Positions 1 through 13,164 of a stretch of 64,000 nt of DNA are shown piece by piece. A program made the position numbers and the translations under genes. Location of the stretch: the NCBI RefSeq assembly GCF_051622035.1, contig NC_135366.1, positions 2,387,001 through 2,451,000 of the forward strand, in the 5' to 3' direction. The notes below the pieces were generated by a model. That model ran no database searches and was not told where the DNA came from. It worked only from the letters and a program-made list of their open reading frames with translations. The DNA is from Arctopsyche grandis (Eukaryota; Arthropoda; Insecta; Trichoptera; Hydropsychidae). How positions within the stretch are numbered: position 1 is the stretch's first letter; every line of letters starts with the position of its first letter.

Positions 1-131
1 AGAGTGTATAGACTTGAAAACAACATAATTATTACGAAAAACGTAAAAATTGGGGCACCTGCATACCCCACTTCGGTGAGGGAGAATTAAGCTGTTTATA
101 TTACAAATACCGAGCGAAGCCGGGTAACTAG
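1..131 (+). mobile_element. Helitron 3' end fragment, cut by window start
   Basis: The segment ends with a GAGCGAAGCCGGGT motif followed by CTAG at 128-131 and then T, the usual Helitron 3' terminus (CTRR with T after it). Its body, including the GGGGCACCTGCATACCCC stretch, matches the reverse complement of 13768-13890, so this is another copy of that family. The 5' part lies outside the window. Confidence 0.6.
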
Positions 132-1528
132 TATATTTACATATATAAACTACGTGTCTATGGTAGAGAACAGTTGCACCGATTTTAAATCAAACATTCA
201 AACTGAAGCACTTCAATTTAAATGAACGTGAATTCTGCAAAATTCTTACAATCCTTTTTATTTTATTTTAAAAATATTCGAAGACAGTCAAAGTTTCATA
301 ATACATACATATATAATCCAACGTTAAATTTATATTTGAATCAACACAAGTTTTCGACTATAATCATGCTTGACCAAAACAAACATAATACATTTTCCTC
401 AATCGTTAAATTCAAACTTTCAACGGCTAATCTTAGATAAATCATATAAATGTAGCCGCCGGTAAACTTTTTTTAAAATTTATTCTATTGTGAAATTCAC
501 CTTTGAACTGTGACTTATCTGATAGTTATTATACAATAAAATGTACCACGCATTGTTAAAATGCCATATTGGAATAAAAAAATAACAACAATACTGTATG
601 TACGTACATATGTATATTACACAATAGCGATGATTGTTTTCTTTTGTATTAATATTCTATTATTTTTTAAATATACTATTGAAATTGTATTATACAGAAT
701 GAAATTTCCGAATCGTTTCACATTACGTTAATGCGACATGACTTATTCATCGAGTATTTTAATGTAAACGAATTGAAACGTCTAAATGGATCGCTGAATT
801 ATTATTCTAATTAAATCGTGTTGATTTTCCCTTTATCGATGTGCCTACATATATTATTGTATTTAAATGTATGTACATTAAATCCCAGCCAATACGTAAT
901 TGAGGATGGCTTCTGTATTTTTTTCGTCTGCATGTATGTAAATATAGAATAAATATTTAAAAAAAATTTAAATTTGTATCTCAACCCAAAATGGGACTAT
1001 ATATTTTCTTTTAAGGCTGAGATGAAATTTAAAAATATAGATATTTATTATGTATGCACTCCCAACATAAACAATGAGCCTTTCGCCTGGAGACTTTAAT
1101 TTTTTTTAAATCTTTTGGCAATATGAAAACCTCTGTAATGCATTACATTTTCCTCTCGAAAAGTGGGCCAAATTACTACTGGTATTTTTACGTTTGCTAA
1201 CGAAATTAAATGGCATAAATTGGCGAACTGGCAGTTAGTAATAATCACGTGTCAATTTTGTGTTATATTAGCACTCGTTTACTTTGACACCGAAAATTCA
1301 AATAAAACCGGAAATTTTTCGAGATAAGTAAGAGAATTTCAATAAGACATTATAAAATTGTTATTAAAAATATATATATGTAACTTTATATCGAAATTGA
1401 TGCAACGTCTCTCTATTGAATGAAACTATTTCATTATCTGTTACATCCAAGCTGATATTTAAAACCCTCAACAAAAAAAATCAAAAGTTTAAAATGCCCT
1501 TATTTTATTTATTTTATTTTTTCATCTA
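132..1528. other. AT-rich intergenic DNA, no gene seen
   Basis: Low-complexity AT-rich sequence with short TACATATGTA-type motifs. The longest open frame (72 codons) is AT-rich, has no recognisable domain and is treated as chance. Confidence 0.5.
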
Positions 1529-1690
1529 ACCAGCGCCGTGAATTAGTGGTTAGCATATTATGCTTTCGATCGGAGTGGTCACGGTTCGATTCCCACTAGT
1601 AGCTGTTGGCCAGACCTTGGATTGTGACTCCAAGTCGATCGTTTCCTTTCAGAGTTTGCCAATTTTTCTGATGTTAATATTTCAAAATAT
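1529..1690 (+). mobile_element. tRNA-headed SINE, partial
   Basis: Starts with a CCAGC head, has a tRNA-like A box (TTAGTGGTTAGC), a B box (GGTTCGATTCC), then the family body with the block about TGTGACTCCAAGTCGATCG and the AGAGTTTGCCAATTT block. The 3' tail is missing. Confidence 0.7.
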
Positions 1691-1815
1691 GAAACACGAA
1701 CTCAAAACTAACAAAAAATAAAAATTAAATTCTACCGACAACTATACGCTCGAACAATGTTGTATTTCTTGACCAAAATACAATGCGAAACTGAAACGAA
1801 GTGTAATGTAAGTAA

Positions 1816-2090
1816 CCAGAGCGTGGCCTAGTTGTGAGTGTTGTTTTCTTTCGTCACGAGTTCGATTCCCACTAGAGTCTCGTTGTCGGCCAGACCTTGG
1901 TTTGACGAGGTCGATCATTTCTTATCAGAATTCGCCAAATTTTCTGAATTTCATTGAAACGGTTCCTATAAAATTGGCTTACCTCTCCAATTTTCTATTG
2001 CAAATCTTGAGTTATTGTTATATCTCAGGTTTCGCCAGATTTCTCGCCATAGATGTCTCTGTGGATGATTATTGAATGTAAAAAAAATCG
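1816..2090 (+). mobile_element. tRNA-headed SINE, diverged copy
   Basis: B box GAGTTCGATTCCC near 1858, then the CCAGACCTTGG block, the cell of homology AATTCGCCAAATTTTCTG, the GAAACGGTTCC block and the ATAGATGTCTCTGTGG block, in the same order as in the longer copies. More diverged than the copies at 3905 and 37253. Confidence 0.65.
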
Positions 2091-2224
2091 TATTGTTACA
2101 TGAGAAATGTTATTGATCTAATTATTTACGATGTTTGTAATAATTTATATGGTGCTATACCCAGATAAATGCTATAATAATAGAAGTGGCTTTAGGCGTC
2201 ATATTGTTGTCAAGTGAGGAATGT

Positions 2225-2440
2225 TCACAGACCTTTTCAAATAATTTTAGCGTCAGTCGTATTTTATGCTTGGTGCTTGACGTATGTCACATTTTTTATA
2301 TCCCTTATCTCTCATCCGATCGTTTTCATACTTTGCCATATTGCTCATTTTGGTCATCAATATAAATTAAGGTATCATCCGCAAATACGATGGTGAAAAA
2401 ATATCGTATTAGACACGTTTGAAAATACTGCATCGTATTA
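2225..2440 (+). repeat. Interspersed repeat, CCGATCGTTTTCATAC family, diverged
   Basis: Shares the CCGATCGTTTTCATACTTTG and CATATTGCTCATTTTGGTC blocks with copies at 28500, 46974 and 58728. The 60-codon open frame here lies inside the repeat and is not a gene. Confidence 0.6.
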
Positions 2441-3724
2441 CACGGTGACGTTTATCTGTCACATTCATCATTCACATCGGTAGTTTCATTGCTTTTCGCC
2501 CTGCCATCTTGCTGTCAAATTTTAATTATTTAAACGCCTATAACATTTTCTTTTTTCACGTTATCTCTAATATATAAATATTTATAGTTTTGTGGAGGCT
2601 TGCTGAGCCAACGGTCTTGGGTGTTGCCACACCGGCCTTTATGCAGGGTGGCAACACTGTTCAGTGAATCTGACAGAATGACGTTTAACCCATAACCTCA
2701 AATCAAAACAAACTTTCTAACCAATACAGGCTTAATATATGTACACAAATCAAACAGTGATAGTTTTATTTTTAGTTATTAGTTATCAGCTGATTTAAAA
2801 GTTTTACTCCGGTTATATAACTAGTAAACTAAAAATTTTAAAATAAAAACCCGGTTAAAAAGCTTTTTTAAATACTAACCTTTTAGTTTTGTATATAATA
2901 TTAAGACATATAAAATTATAAAATAAAAAAAAACTCAAGTAAAAAATAAATGTATTTATTATAAGTAAATTGATCAGACTGTATTCCGTGCGTTGTAGCG
3001 TAGTTATCGAGACGTACCGCGTACTATTGACACAATTTATTTATTCGTAAGGAGCCTTCTATTATTATAAAATTTCTCTTGGCTATACCCATAAGGAGAA
3101 GTGGGTAGATTGTAGATGCTATTTTCATAATCTATAATATGTAGTGTTGTATAATATGATTTTGAATGTTTTAACGAATGCTACTACTTGAGAAACGTTG
3201 AATTTTTCGTAAGCATGTGTTGTGACTCTTCACATATGTACTCGTATTCCCAATAGCCGCAAGCCGTCGATGACTTCTTAATTGCCGAACGTCTTATTGT
3301 TTGCTGTCAGGGAGTTGGAGAGGTTTTTCAAGGTACAGAAGACGACTTGTGACGCAATTCTTCGTTTTCTTCTAAAAAAGTGAAAGAGACAAGTGTGTGC
3401 GTGTGACCATGCGTCCGCTTTCACCCTAGTGGTTCTTCTGGTTCTTCACCAAAAATTCTAAAATTCGTCGCCTACTTATTCTACTACTACGATGCGATCA
3501 CGACTTCAAATGTAAACACATTTACACATTGACGCCGCACTACCATGCTGCACACATAAAGCATTGGATTATTGTTCGGAAACTATTGTTCGACATTGCT
3601 TTGCAACATTAATAGTTGAGGTTTCAAATTTTGGAGCTTAAAATTCATATTGAAAATATATGTATAGTGTAGCGGCTGAGAGGATTCAGGTTAGACCACG
3701 ATTGAGAAGAATCATTCGTATTTT
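2441..3724. other. Intergenic DNA, no gene seen
   Basis: Mixed AT-rich sequence. 3190-3560 has more balanced composition and matches no repeat seen elsewhere in the window, so it could hold a regulatory element or distant exon, but no coding signal was found. Confidence 0.4.
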
Positions 3725-4727
3725 ATTTTACATAGATATATACCAGGAAGGCTTGACAGGAAGACCCCAATGCGCCTTCCTGGACAATTAATTACAAACA
3801 ATGCAGCATTTTATTATTACATAAATCACTGTATTTCCATAAGTTGTAGAACACGAAATAGCAATTAATTAATTACAGAATTAATCTATTGAGACATACA
3901 TATAAGCCAGCAGTTTGACTTGAATGGTAGCGTATATAATTAGCACCATTTGATTCGAACTTGAGAACCCAGGTTCGAATCCTCAAACTGCTAGTTAGAT
4001 TTGGGGATTTTGTGACTCCGAATCGATCGTTTCTATATCAGAGTTTGCCAATTTTATCTGATCATTGCTGAAACGGTTCCTGAAAATTGGCATTAGATCT
4101 ATTCCTGTACAAAAATCTCAAAAATCTACAGTCACAAAAATCTGCCTGTGTATAATTTGTAATAATTATGCACAGTAATCTGAAATCTATAGATATCTTT
4201 ATAGACATCTCTATAAAAAAAAAAAATCGTATTTATTATATAATCTAAAAAATAATCCATATGATAATCATAATCCATCTCTATGATTATTATTTCTGAT
4301 TAATTGTTATATGCTATATATTCTGATTGTATATGTATTACTGTATTTCTGATTTCTGATTGTTTTATGTATTCTGTATTTCGTTAACGTATACCCGTCG
4401 CATTGGAGCAAATCTGTAATGACGAGTGTATATTGATTTGTAAAAATAAAAATAAAAATAAAATATACGCATTTAGATTTTGTACATAATTTTTACAAAT
4501 TAAACATACAATAAATACAAAAGATTTGTGACAACAGGAAAGATGATTTTTTGCCAATTATGAGGAAACATTTCAACAATGATCAGATAAAATTGGTAAA
4601 GTCTGATAAGAAATGATCGATTTGGAGTCACAAATAAACCCAAATCTAACCAGCAGTATGGCGGATCGAACCCACTGATCACTTGGTGCTAAACATATAC
4701 ACTACCATTAAGCCATAATGCTGGTAT
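3725..4727 (-). mobile_element. Minus-strand SINE split by another SINE
   Basis: The 3' tail (reverse complement of CAGGAAGGCTTGACAGGAAG) and body lie at 3725-3904. The rest of the body and the tRNA-like head lie at 4468-4727. Joined, the halves match the unbroken minus-strand copy at 4728-5161. The break falls inside the GAGACATA-TTTAGATTTTG block and is filled by a plus-strand SINE. Confidence 0.8.
3905..4464 (+). mobile_element. Full-length tRNA-headed SINE, inserted in an older SINE
   Basis: Begins AGCCAGCAG and carries A-box-like and B-box (GGTTCGAATCC) promoter elements of RNA polymerase III. It then has the family body, a GTAATGACGAGTGTATATTG block and an A-rich (AAAAT)n tail. Short ATATA direct repeats flank it at 3900-3904 and 4463-4467. 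At about 560 bp it is the long subtype, also seen at 37253 (plus) and 10030 (minus). Confidence 0.8.
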
Positions 4728-5161
4728 TTTTACATAGATGTATACCAGGAAGGCTTGACAAGAAGACCCCAATGCGCCTTTCTGGACAATTAATTACAAA
4801 CAATGCAGCATTTTATTATTACATAAATCGCTGTATTTCCAAAAGTTGAAGAACACAAAATAACAATTAATTAATTACAGAATTAATCCATTGAGACATA
4901 TTTGGATTTAGATTTTGTACATAATTTTTACAAATTAAACATATAATAAATACAAAAGATTTTTGACAACAGGAAAGATGATTTTTTGTCAATTATGAGG
5001 AAACATTTCAACAATTATCAGATAAAATTGGCAAACTCTGATAAGAAACGATCGATTTGGAATCACAAATACCCCCAAATCAATCCAGCAGTATGGCGGA
5101 TCGAACCCACTGATCACTTGGTGCTAAACATACACGCTACCATTAAGCCATACTGCTGATA
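4728..5161 (-). mobile_element. Minus-strand tRNA-headed SINE, unbroken copy
   Basis: Reading on the minus strand: tRNA-like head with CCAGCAG near 5095 and B box GGGTTCGATCC, then body, ending in the tail CAAGCCTTCCTGGTATACAT at the left. It serves as reference for reconstructing the neighbouring split copy. Confidence 0.75.
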
Positions 5162-6092
5162 TTTCTGCGGTGATGCTGGTCATATTTGAATACTCTAAAT
5201 CGTCTCCAAGTCGATCAGAGTGTTGACCGTGCGCGGTTTTATCAGCGCGGCATTGTCGTATACAGCTTTGTCGCGATGCCATATTATAATATTACCATTA
5301 CAGGTTATCCCAAATCAATCCCTATGACCGAACTTGTACTTATATATGGACTGTATATTATATATAAAAATTTACATTGTAATTTAATTTTGTTACGCGT
5401 GGCTATGTCGGCGTAGCATTACCGTGCGCGGCTTTGTCGGGCAACCTGCTAACTTATCAAAGTAACTAGTATATATGCATGTATAAGTAATTAAGCCCAT
5501 ACAATAGGCTACTGGTCTTTCAAGGATTCAAAATTTCTAAACAATAGATCAGATGCTTAAGCTTTATTGCGGTCAATTCTAAATCTTTTGTCAACCGGTT
5601 TCTATTTATTTCACTTGTCAATATTTTCTTAAAATTTCCGACAAAAACTTCTAGTGCACCAAAATAAATTACACACAAAATAATATTATATGTAACTGGC
5701 GAAGTAAAATCACTAGCCACGATACTAATACATACATATGTATGTAGCAAATAGTGATTTCTACGACAGAAAAATCATTTCGTCTATAGGCCACATTTCA
5801 ACGAGAATCTAACTAGCTTTTAACCTATGTCGCGCTGTTTTTACTAACCTCTTCTTATTACAAGACCTCTTTAATCCAGTTTTGCGACGTGAAGGACCCT
5901 GTTCGACGTGGAGTTCTCCTTTAAGTACATTTACCAAGCAACGACATGATATTCTACAACTTTGCTATGACCAGAAATCGGCGGTCACATTTATTGACGA
6001 GTAGTAGTAGTAGTAATTTATATCATATTTTAATAAATTCATGTCGACAAAATCCAACAGCGAGTCCCAAACGCGTTAAAATTTATATATTA
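5162..6092. other. Intergenic DNA, no gene seen
   Basis: AT-rich with a repeated GTGCGCGGYTTTRTC motif near 5229 and 5423. The 76-codon open frames have no recognisable domain. Confidence 0.4.
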
Positions 6093-6465
6093 CTAGCCGA
6101 ACCCGGCATGCGTTGCAATGACACAATAACGCATGAAATTCCCTTTCCCGTTGAGTTCCTATTCCCGTTATTGTACTCGTTCCCGTTCCCATTTGTCGGA
6201 AAAATGCAGGCAGCCAACACATTTGAAATTATTCAATTGTTTGTTTATTTTACCCTAACAACGCAGGTCGCGACGCGAAAACATTTGAAATTATTGCGTT
6301 GCAATGCCACTAATTTCCGGTTTTGGGCGATTTTTTTTCACATTAAGCTTCCCGGATATGCATACAACAAATACTGAAAGTTACATCGTAATCGGTTGAG
6401 TGGTTTAGGAGCCTATACAAGACAGACAGACAAACAGCCATTCATTTTTATATATATGTATAGTA
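6093..6465 (-). mobile_element. Short non-autonomous Helitron
   Basis: On the minus strand it opens TACTATACATATATATAAAA, runs through the block with GGCTCCTAAACCACTC and ends GCATGCCGGGTTCGGCTAG with T after it, a Helitron-type terminus. About 370 bp with no Rep/helicase coding, so mobilised in trans if at all. The 143-codon plus-strand open frame across it is a by-product. A second 3' end of the same family is at 45769. Confidence 0.65.
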
Positions 6466-6579
6466 AATTTCTCGCTTTTATCCATTTTTTTTCATTATAT
6501 ACATTTTGACATGGAGTACATTTAGACGAATGAATATTGATGATGTTATTTTTAAATCAAAAATGCCACGAAGAAAAAG

Positions 6580-6912
6580 ATCTTCGATCAATGCGTTCTG
6601 CCAGTGATGACGTATGGATGTGAAACTTGGACATTGAACGCCAAGATGCTTCTCAAAGAAGTATGGAACGGTGTATGCTCACAATAACAAGGAAAGACAG
6701 GAAGCGGAATACGTCGGTGAGAAGTATGACATGGGTTGTGGATATAGTGGTTAGAGTGAAGAGATTGAAATGGCAATGGGTGGGCCACGTGGCTAGAAGA
6801 ATGGACGAAAGGTGGATAAAAGAAGTGCTAGAATGGTACCCGACAGAGTGAAAAAGAGTAAAAGGAAGACTACAGGGAAGATGGGTAGACGAAAGTCTGT
6901 CTGAACAAAAAG
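6580..6912 (+). mobile_element. RTE-like LINE 3' fragment, copy 1
   Basis: Broken frames encode the C-terminal end of a non-LTR reverse transcriptase: YGCETWTL near 6610, then SMERCMLTITRKDRKR, KWQWVGHVARRMDERW and LQGRWVDE. Several frame changes show it is dead. It abuts a second copy of the same segment. Confidence 0.75.
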
Positions 6913-7365
6913 ATCTTCGAGCAATGCGTTTTGCTAGAGGTGACGTAAGGATGTTAAATTTGGACATTAAACGCCAAGATGCTACACAAAGTCCAATGCA
7001 CTCAAATAAGTATGAAACGCTGTATGCTCGGCATAACGAGGAAATACATGGAGTGAAACACGTGGGTGAGAAGTATGACATGGGTTGTGAATATAGTGGT
7101 TAGAGTGAAGAGATTGAAATGGCAATGGGTGGGCCACGTGGCTAGAAGAATGGATGAAAGGTGGATAAAAGAAGTGCTAGAATGATACCCGACAGAGTGA
7201 AAAAGGGTAAAAGGAAGACCACAGGGACGATGGGTAGACGAAATTAGGAAAATGTGTCGAGTTTTATGGATGAGAGTTGTGCAAAACAGAGTCGAGTAGA
7301 AGCGTGTTGGAGAGGTCTTCATCCAGCAGTGGATGGTGAGTGTCTGTAGCTGATGATGATGGTGA
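6913..7365 (+). mobile_element. RTE-like LINE 3' fragment, copy 2
   Basis: Repeats the previous fragment and extends to the LINE 3' end: GRWVDEIRKMC, WMRVVQNR-like segment, then CATCCAGCAGTGGATGG and a GATGATGATGG microsatellite tail near 7350, typical of RTE-type 3' ends. Not intact. Copies 1 and 2 lie head-to-tail. Confidence 0.75.
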
Positions 7366-8450
<1,085 letters not shown>

Positions 8451-8612
8451 ATTTTTTTTTAATTAATTAATCTTATTTTATATTCAAATATTCTTCAAAT
8501 ATCAATATTTGTGTACATATATACACAATGTTTTAATTAAATTTCTAAATATTGTAATTTATTTTTAAATTAAATTAACTCTTACAATTTTAATTTTATT
8601 ATAAATAAATAA

Positions 8613-8616
<4 letters not shown>

Positions 8617-8657
<41 letters not shown>
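8617..8657. repeat. (TA)n microsatellite, short
   Basis: About 20 TA units, following an AT-rich stretch about 180 bp after the longer array. Confidence 0.95.
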
Positions 8658-8659
<2 letters not shown>

Positions 8660-8669
<10 letters not shown>

Positions 8670-9711
8670 CATTTTTTTAACAACATTTAATAACGTTGCA
8701 TCTGTCGACGAGTTGTCCCCGCGATGAAATATGGTCGTGCGATCAAATGTCCTAGAGTCATATATTTGACAAATTGAAAATTAAAAAAAAAATGCATTTA
8801 ATAACTGGTGTGAGTACAGCCATAATCACCGCAACGTATATATACATATATTCATTATGAGATGTGACAGGCTTTTTTGAAATCCCATTTCACGTTCTAC
8901 ACTCAATTTCATATAATAAATAGCAATAAGCAGCTTATATACTTTTCTGAATAGGCCCCCATATGTCACATGAAAAGATTACGAATTATGTACACATTTT
9001 TTTTTTTCATTTTGTATAATTTCGAATTGAGATTTTCGCGTCCTACAGTTTTGGGTCACTGGGTCATAAGTCCTCGACCTTTTTTATAATAATTTTCGCG
9101 CACCATAAACACTCGCCACACGTGCGTACAACCTTTGCCATTTTATTTGCAATGCAACCTTCACAATTATGGTCGATAAAAGTGTGCAAGTATGAACACT
9201 TTGCCATTGTGATGCTTGAGCGTGGTTTAAGTTTCACTTTCTACTATTATGTATGGAAGTTGTCATGAGATGAAGAAAAACACGGCAGAAATACGCACAC
9301 ATGTGATTTGCATTCGCAATAGATACGTCATTAGCAAGTTCTTCTGTGAAATATTAAACGATCGTTTTGATGTACCGCGGTTTAAACTTTTTTTTTTTTT
9401 TGCTTAGAATTAGTATGCGTGCAATTGCGCTACTAAAAAGTGCAAAGTACGTGTAAACAATCTGATATATAAAGCTGAGATCACCGAAGAATAAATAAAA
9501 GCTTTTGAAAAGCAGTGAAGCGACGCGACTCGACGCCACTAATTTTCATCTACATACGTATATGAGCTTTCGACATCTAAGTCATATGTTTATGTGTACA
9601 CGCACTATGCTGGGTTTGAAAATGAAATTCGACATATTTATGTGTATGGTAAAATGCGAGTGGGTTTCTTTAGTCTTCTAGATCATAATTAATCGATCAT
9701 GAACGAAAGAA
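8660..9711. other. Intergenic DNA, no gene seen
   Basis: AT-rich sequence with no domain-bearing frame and no repeat recognised elsewhere in the window. Confidence 0.4.
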
Positions 9712-9945
9712 GAAGAAATAAATGAAAGAAGTGATAGAATTGTACCAGAGAGAATGTAAAAAGGTGTACAGAAGGCTGCAGGGGAAATGGGTGAATGAAA
9801 TCAGAAAAATTTGTGGGATGAGATGGATGAGAGTGGCGCAAAATAAAGAAGAATGGAAACATGTTGGAGTATTGGAGAGGCCTTCTTCCAGCAGTGGATG
9901 GCGAATGGCTGTGAATAATAATGATGATGATGATGATGGAATCAT
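9712..9945 (+). mobile_element. RTE-like LINE 3' fragment, copy 3
   Basis: Encodes KEVIELYQRECKKVYRRLQ, then GKWVNEIRKICGMRWMRVAQ, followed by CCAGCAGTGGATGGCGAATG and a (GAT)n tail at 9923-9940. Same family as 6580-7365 but an independent 5'-truncated insertion. Confidence 0.8.
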
Positions 9946-10029
9946 AAATCTTCCCCTCATTTCAACTGCTGAAACTAGGAAGAAAAATACAAGATTTCTA
10001 TTGATAAGCTGATATGTTCTGACTGATAT

Positions 10030-10548
10030 TTATTTATTTATTTTTATTTTTATTGTTACAAATCAATATACACTCGTCATTACAGATTTGCTCCAATGCG
10101 ATGGGTGTACGTTAACGAAATACAGAATACATAAACAATCAGAAATACAGTAATACATATACAATCAGAATATATAGCATATAACAATTAATCAGAAATA
10201 ATAATCATAGAGACATCTATGGATTATTTTTTTTTGTGTACAATTTTTATACATATAATAAATACGAAATTATAGAGATGTCTATAGAGACATCTATATA
10301 TTTCAGATTACTGTGCATAATTATTACAAATTATACACAGGCAGATTTTTGTGACAACAGGAATAGATCTAATGCCAATTTTCAGGAACCGTTTTAGCAA
10401 CGATCAGATAAAATTGGCAAACTCTGATAGATAAACGATCGATTTGGAGTCACAAAACCCCCAAATCTAACCAGCAGATGGCGAGTACTCGAACCTTTGA
10501 CCTCAGTGGTGCTAAATATATACGCTACCACTAAGCCAAACTGCTGGC
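10030..10548 (-). mobile_element. Full-length minus-strand SINE with target duplication
   Basis: Minus-strand head CCAGCAGTTTGGCTTAGTGG at the right end, body, and an (AAAT)n tail at the left end. TGATAT occurs at both flanks (10024-10029 and 10549-10554), a plausible short target-site duplication. Same long subtype as 3905 and 37253. Confidence 0.8.
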
Positions 10549-11086
10549 TGATATGAATCGGTAAACCGATGCAATCCCCATCTTCCATATAAATAATATA
10601 TAGATAATACAAATGAATGAAAAAAAAAAATGTAATATAAATATAATAATAATATATGTACAAAGTTAATTTAAATACATGCCTACCTTTACGTATAAAA
10701 ATAAAGTAATATTTATAATAATAATAACAACAATTATCGTAATCAGAATCGGAATAAAAAAATACATTTTTTACTAACCTCCTTTACGTTTCACATGGTC
10801 TTCGTTTAAGAAGTCATTTTTTTCTATAACGTTAACGTAAACGTCAAAGTTACAAACTTTACGAGGTCTCTTTCGAATTTACTTTTGTCCCGCGCGCTAT
10901 TTTCGTGTCGTCAAATTTGAAACCCTTTACAATAAAATTTGGACGAATTATTAATGTCATAAAAAGCAAGAATAGTATTTATGAGAAAATATTAATGTTC
11001 ATACATATATAAGAGTCTTCGGAATATTTCTCCGTACGCAACAAAAAGTTTCAAGACCAGTGAAATAGCGTTCGTGGAATATGTTT

Positions 11087-12008
11087 ACTTTATCTATGTA
11101 CGTAGTAGCAATAGATGAAATTTTGTGATCATGCGAAAATTCGAAATCGAGATTTTGACTGATTTGAACTCAGAATCGATCACTGATCAAGTTTTCATGA
11201 TCTAGAAAAAATGTGTGTGTGTGTCTGTGTATTTTAGGGATTTTTTGAACACCGTTAGTCCTATTGAACTGAAACTTAGTGTCTGTTACTAAAATTCTTA
11301 TCGACACGACATAAATATTTTTCAAATTTTTAAGTTGACCGGAAATGGTACCTTCCCTTATAGGTGCCCCTTTTTTTAAGTTTTTGAATTCAATTATCTT
11401 CCAAACCGCTAAATGAATCGGACTGAATTTTTTTTACATGTAATATAAATAATAATCTTTAAAATCTAATATTTTTTAAATATTTTTATCTGAACCGGAA
11501 GTATTACTTTTACTCTAGAGAATCGAGTTTTTTTATGTTTTTCTCAGTAACTATAAAAAAAATTGTCAACACTTCTCTGTCCACACCCCTGAACGTATCA
11601 ATCTGTAAATTTATATTTGTTTTCTTTATGTACCAACTTAGAGCTGATAAGGTTTTGGTTAGAATTCGTAAACCGGAAGTAGTATTTTTTTTTAAAACAA
11701 TATTTCATTATTTTATTTAGACCTTTTAAATTATTTTAATCTTCTATTTATTTATTTTTTATAATACTGATAGTGATTTTAAGTAATAAAAAGAAATTGA
11801 ACAAAATCTGACAACTGAAAGTAGAACTTTTGTCTTGTGCAAGTTTCCATACATTTGCACGCGCAATTTGTATCAAAATTAGTATTTCATAATACTGTCG
11901 GTATGTGTGAATGTGTCTGTACGGTTCAATATCAAATTTTGTTTTGTGACCTTCTTATATTCCTCAAATTCGTAGATAAAGTCATGGGTTGGTCACATCC
12001 AAATTTTT
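11087..12008 (+). repeat. Interspersed repeat, CTATGTACGTAGTA family, longest copy
   Basis: Starts near ACTTTATCTATGTACGTAGT and contains the blocks TTTTCATGATCTAGAAAAAA, a (GT)n run, GAACCGGAAGTA and GGTTGGTCACATCC. Partial copies occur at 29150-29430 (minus), 31813-33330 (plus, split by a LINE) and 43970-44215 (plus). No coding capacity recognised; likely a non-autonomous DNA transposon or an old LINE untranslated region. Confidence 0.6.
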
Positions 12009-12405
12009 GGGTTTGGTGCATCCGCTCTAAAATCGCCAGACAAACGAACGACAGATTAACAGAACGGCAGCTTTAAACGTAATTCTCGTTTTCTCGAATG
12101 ATAGATTGCACATCAGACGACGAGTAACCTTTCGATATGCACATATGCAATTATTAAAATTGAGTTGGATCTTTCTGGCGAGTTTAATAAGGCAAGATTC
12201 GGAACTTATCGAATCGTGCCTTATTTAGCTCGCCTGAAAGATTCAACTCAATTTTAATAATTGCATCTGTGCACATCGAAAGGTTACCCGTCATCTGATG
12301 TGCAATCTATCACTCGAGAAGACGAGAATTGCATTTAAAGCAGCCGTCCGTTAATCTGTCGTTCAATTTGTCTGGCGATTTTAGAGCGGGTGCATTCAAA
12401 TTTTT
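12002..12405. mobile_element. Foldback element, about 200-bp inverted arms
   Basis: The left arm (12002-12203) and right arm (about 12212-12405) are near-exact reverse complements with almost no loop. Matching pairs include CTCTAAAATCGCCAGACAAA / TTTGTCTGGCGATTTTAGAG and TTCGATATGCACAT / ATGTGCACATCGAA. It has no coding capacity. As RNA it would form a long hairpin. Confidence 0.85.
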
Positions 12406-13164
12406 ACTTTATTTTACAGTGTGATCATTTTTTCATTTTAAGCAATTCGTATTATACAGGGCTAATACGGTAAGCGGAGTCGTGAAGTCGTAGAGTCGTG
12501 GTATAATGTGTATAAAAATACTCTAAAAACTATTGAGACACACCTTTACAACAGAATTACATATACATACATATGTATATTATACAAATACCATCAACCA
12601 ATTGATACAAGAACCAAACGAATCCAAAATGAATAGATATTACATAACATATTTGACACTGTCCCTTGATCACAACGATTTCGAGGCCTCTCAAAGGTTG
12701 TTTCGATTTCGAATTTTATACTTGCGGTATTTTTCTAATGTCGTTTTGGCGACTATGACGATGGGTGGGTCGCAGAATCTGCGGTCGACTTAAGCAAAGA
12801 CATCGTCTTCAAACCGTACACACATGTTAGAAAGAGAAAGCCATTTTTGTGTATAAATTGGTCGAACGCGTGCCGTATGATAAATATTTTCTCGTCAAGA
12901 AGAATAACAAGAATATTTCAATATTTATCGTCTCGCCGTGCGGTTCACTGGCTCAACAAACAATAAGCTTTTCTTCTCGTTTCTAGCTCACAATTTCAAG
13001 TGCAAGTTAACACGTTTCGCTCCGGAAATTACCTCGCTCAACTTCTGGATGTGATTTTGTGCGCCAATTATAATATTATACCAACGAGTTTGTTTGATTT
13101 GCTGTCACGTTTGACAGTGTAAAATATAACACACAGGAACACATCGTTTGATATCGGAATATTG
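12406..13164. other. Intergenic DNA, no gene seen
   Basis: Not matched elsewhere in the window. The 86-codon frame at 12533-12793 carries no recognisable domain. Confidence 0.4.

Noticed and set aside
5946..6377. 143-codon plus-strand frame
   Set aside because: It mostly overlaps a minus-strand Helitron and has no recognisable domain.
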